Of a stretch of 8,400 nt of DNA, positions 7,097-8,400 are shown one piece after another. The stretch is from RUG563 sp964549135 (GTDB lineage: Bacteria > Bacillota > Clostridia > Christensenellales > Aristaeellaceae): contig CAZJUJ010000079.1 in NCBI GenBank assembly GCA_964549135.1, positions 1 to 8,400 of the forward strand, written 5' to 3'. Every line of letters begins with the position of its first letter. Positions within the stretch are counted from its first letter, which is position 1. The notes below the pieces were generated by a model that had not been told where the DNA came from, did no database searches, and saw only the letters and a list, made by a program, of their open reading frames with translations. Both the position numbers and the translations under genes were made by a program.

Positions 7097-7172
7097 TCCA
7101 TTCCGCGGGGGGCGGGCGGCTGTTTCCAAAAAAAGAACAGAAAATGAAAATTCATGGATGGCGCGCGGGCGA

Positions 7173-7201
7173 TTGAAATTGCCGGGCGAGTTTGCTATAA
7201 T
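7173..7201 (+). promoter_or_regulatory. Strong sigma-A type promoter of the coiled-coil gene
   Basis: TTGAAA (7173-7178) and a perfect TATAAT (7196-7201) are spaced by 17 bases, with TGC before the -10. The start should be near 7208, leaving a leader of about 50 nt. That leader contains a small stem, gcgggg (7219-7224) with ccccgc (7231-7236), ahead of the AGGAGG site at 7243-7248. The promoter diverges from the one at 7068-7096. Confidence 0.85.
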
Positions 7202-7258
7202 GTTAGCCAGGATGGAGCGCGGGGGCGCATCCCCGCATTGGTAGGAGGAAGCAGCGAA

Positions 7259-7951
7259 ATGAAGAAGCTGAATGTTTTATTGGCGATTATTGCCATCGCC
7301 GCCATTGCCGTTGTGGTGATCAGCGCCGGGCAAAGGGGCGATGTGCAGAAGGAAATGACCGCCCTGAACGAGCAGGTGAAGACGCTGAACGCCGATCTTT
7401 CCGCTACCCGGAGCGAACTGGATACGGTGAAGGCGGATCGGGATGCGGCGATGGCGGAATCCAGCGCGCAAAAAATCGTGATGGCCAGCGTGCAGACCGA
7501 GCTGGAGGGAATCCAGGGCGTGCTGGAGGGCCTGCAGGCCGAGCTTTCCGCCTCTCAGGGCGATGATCCCCTTGCCACGCCCCGGCCCACGCTTGAAGAT
7601 GTCCAGGCCGAGCTGACCGCCGCCCAGACGGAGCTGACCCAGGCCAAGGCCAGCCTGGAAACGGCGCAGGCAGAGAATGTCACGCTGAAGACCGATCTGG
7701 AAACGGCACAGGCGGAGAATGCCGCGCTGAAAACCGATCTGGAAACGGCGCAGACGGAGAATACCGCGCTGAAGACCGATCTGGAAACGGCGCAGGCAGA
7801 GAATACCGCGCTGAAAGCTGATCTTGAAGCTGCACAGGCCCAGGTGGAGAGCCTGAGCCAGGCGATTGCCGAATTGCAGGCGACCCCGGAACCTTCCCCG
7901 AAAGCCGGGGACGAGGGTGAGAACGGGAATATTGCGGGAGGAGACTTTTGA
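7259..7951 (+). CDS. Membrane-anchored coiled-coil repeat protein, function unknown
   Basis: I do not recognise a named family for this 230-residue protein. A short basic N-terminus (MKKLN) precedes one hydrophobic helix at about residues 6-22, read as an uncleaved anchor or signal segment with the rest outside the cell. Residues about 28-100 are charged and helical. A spacer with GDDPLATPRPT follows, then near-perfect 14-residue repeats (LETAQAENxALKTD) at 133-188 and a degenerate fifth to 202. The two-heptad period indicates a long coiled coil. The tail ATPEPSPKAGDEGENG is acidic and Pro/Gly-rich. Start 7259 is chosen because AGGAGG lies 10 bases upstream and a strong promoter precedes it; the frame's earlier ATG at 7154 lies upstream of that promoter. 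The last 19-20 residues and the stop come from an intergenic-type repeat. It appears monocistronic; the terminator is at 8143-8189. Confidence 0.85.
   Translation: MKKLNVLLAIIAIAAIAVVVISAGQRGDVQKEMTALNEQVKTLNADLSATRSELDTVKADRDAAMAESSAQKIVMASVQTELEGIQGVLEGLQAELSASQGDDPLATPRPTLEDVQAELTAAQTELTQAKASLETAQAENVTLKTDLETAQAENAALKTDLETAQTENTALKTDLETAQAENTALKADLEAAQAQVESLSQAIAELQATPEPSPKAGDEGENGNIAGGDF
7655..7864 (+). repeat. In-frame 42-bp tandem repeats coding the coiled coil
   Basis: Units start at 7655, 7697, 7739 and 7781, each exactly 42 bp. A fifth unit at 7823 is degenerate. Each encodes 14 residues (LETAQ-[AT]-EN-xx-LK-[TA]-D). The nucleotide units are much alike, including the same ctggaaacggcgca/caca opening. 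This suggests recent duplication, so copy number may vary between strains. Confidence 0.93.
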
Positions 7952-7970
7952 GTCAAAAGTCCCCTCCCGC
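7891..7970 (+). repeat. Hairpin-plus-tail repeat, copy A: first 80-bp tandem unit, overlapping the gene 3' end
   Basis: The unit is a 43-base tail-like segment (7891-7933, starting accttccccgaaagccgggg) followed by a hairpin (7934-7970). The arm gcgggaggagacttttg (7934-7950) pairs with 7954-7970 around agt, with one A-C mismatch (7942/7962). The next unit repeats the pattern exactly 80 bases later. The stop codon of the coiled-coil gene (7949-7951) lies at the tip of this hairpin. Confidence 0.85.
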
Positions 7971-8117
7971 GCCCTCCCGAAAACCGGGAACGGGGGATGC
8001 GGGGAGAATAATTGCGGGAGGATGCTTTTGTGTCAAAAGCACCCTCCCGCACCCTCCCGAAAACCGGCTCTGGATGTTTCATGGAGAGGTAGAACCAGGT
8101 TGAATGCCAGTGAAGCA
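7971..8117 (+). repeat. Hairpin-plus-tail repeat, copy B: second tandem unit plus full 3' extension
   Basis: Bases 7971-8013 repeat the 43-base tail of copy A. The hairpin follows: gcgggaggatgcttttg (8014-8030) pairs with 8034-8050 around tgt. After it comes ccctcccgaaaaccggctc (8052-8070), then tggatg, a variable segment, and ttgaatgccag (8100-8110) followed by a gaagca-type end. The same order (hairpin, cccga-type tail, ggctctggatg, spacer, ttgaatgycag) is seen in reverse complement at 8400-8292, which defines the element's extent. Confidence 0.82.
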
Positions 8118-8142
8118 GCAGGAAGTAAGATGCAGAGAACAA

Positions 8143-8189
8143 AGCAGCAATGCCCTCATCAAACGTGAAGGCATTGCTGCTGTTTTTTT
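8143..8189 (+). terminator. Intrinsic terminator downstream of the coiled-coil gene
   Basis: Arms agcagcaatgcc (8143-8154) and ggcattgctgct (8170-8181) form a perfect 12-bp stem with a 15-base loop. The stem is followed by G and seven T (8183-8189). It lies 190 bases after the gene's stop codon, so the coiled-coil transcript would carry both hairpins A and B in its 3' end. The - strand side has only a weak T-rich stretch, so it is mainly directional. Confidence 0.85.
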
Positions 8190-8193
8190 GAGT

Positions 8194-8272
8194 TGCTATT
8201 CTTTTTTTGCTGCGCTGGCATTCAATTTGGCAGGAACCTTCCAAGATTCATCCAGAGCCGATTTTGAAAGGG
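8194..8272 (-). repeat. Hairpin-plus-tail repeat family, hairpin-less partial copy
   Basis: This ~79-bp stretch recurs 98 bases downstream at 8292-8370. The two agree almost completely from cattcaatttggcagg (8219 and 8317) through tccagagcc. Read on the - strand it has the tail (tttcaaaatcggctctggat) and the ttgaatgccag end of copy B, but the hairpin that should precede the tail is missing. It looks like a duplication product or decayed copy. Confidence 0.8.
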
Positions 8273-8291
8273 AGATTCTTTGGAGGCTAAT

Positions 8292-8400
8292 GCTTTCGTT
8301 CCTTTTGCTGATCTGACATTCAATTTGGCAGGAACCTTACAAGATTCATCCAGAGCCGGTTTTCGGAAGGGGCGCGGGGGAACCACTTTTGACGCAAAAG
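8292..8400 (-). repeat. Hairpin-plus-tail repeat, copy C, cut by the window end
   Basis: This is a fuller copy of 8194-8272. It has catccagagccggttttcgg (8347-8366) followed by the start of a hairpin: gcgcgggggaaccacttttg (8372-8391), loop acg, and the returning strand caaaag (8395-8400). It is inverted relative to copy B. The rest of the stem lies beyond the window. Confidence 0.8.

Larger units (their letters stand above)
7952..8400. other. Repeat-built intergenic region, no credible gene
   Basis: No reading frame here has a ribosome binding site plus protein-like composition. The - strand frame open across 7555-8244 is antisense to the coiled-coil repeats and translates the hairpin repeats. 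The region holds hairpins A (7934-7970) and B (8014-8050), a terminator (8143-8189) and two opposite-strand repeat copies (8194-8272 and 8292-8400). A longer inverted pair, 8100-8117 with 8208-8225 (ttgaatgccag core, 16 of 18 positions), brackets the terminator. Confidence 0.75.

Noticed and set aside
7154..7258. Earlier start of the coiled-coil protein
   Set aside because: The ATG at 7154 lies upstream of the perfect TATAAT box at 7196-7201, and the membrane anchor would no longer be N-terminal.
7555..8244. A 229-codon open frame on the - strand
   Set aside because: It is antisense to the coiled-coil repeats (translating as SACAVSRSVFSAVF-type repeats) and then reads through hairpins A and B and the terminator. 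It has no ribosome binding site or domain.

Overview
The window reads as chromosomal DNA of a moderately GC-rich, Gram-positive, Clostridia-like bacterium, probably gut-associated. The evidence is strong AGGAGG-type ribosome binding sites, an ECF sigma factor overlapping a membrane protein of the DUF4179 type common in gut Firmicutes, an intracellular neopullulanase-like GH13 enzyme, and sigma-A style promoters (TTGAWW-N17-TATMAT). This is inference; no rRNA or other taxonomic marker is present. I see no phage, plasmid, transposase, CRISPR or recognisable defence genes.

Layout. Bases 1-331 are a non-coding tandem array of about 52-bp GC-rich units, cut by the window edge. An ECF-type promoter candidate and a perfect 18-bp palindrome follow, then a two-gene + strand operon: an ECF sigma factor (424-900) overlapping by 4 nt a DUF4179-like membrane protein (897-2240) that is probably its regulator. 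A hairpin/T-tract terminator at 2274-2311 separates this operon from a convergent HD-domain phosphohydrolase (2335-2997, -). Upstream of the HD gene, 2998-3257 is a 260-nt gap with two structured elements. Next come recG (3258-5273, -) and a GH13 alpha-glucan hydrolase (5280-7028, -), separated by 6 nt and apparently co-transcribed from a promoter at 7068-7096. Diverging from it, a promoter at 7173-7201 drives a membrane-anchored coiled-coil protein of unknown function (7259-7951, +) with 14-residue repeats.

The last 450 bases carry no credible gene and are built from repeats. There is a tandem 80-bp hairpin-plus-tail unit that begins inside the 3' end of the coiled-coil gene, a 12-bp-stem terminator, and two further copies on the opposite strand, the last cut by the window end. 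A related copy lies between recG and the HD gene. This hairpin/tail family is the best candidate for something undescribed: two copies keep pairing by compensatory base changes, and one copy supplies the stop codon of a gene.

How the genes fit together: the sigma/DUF4179 pair is a self-contained signalling unit. The GH13-recG operon joins maltodextrin breakdown to DNA repair with no obvious functional link. The HD protein and coiled-coil protein have unknown roles.
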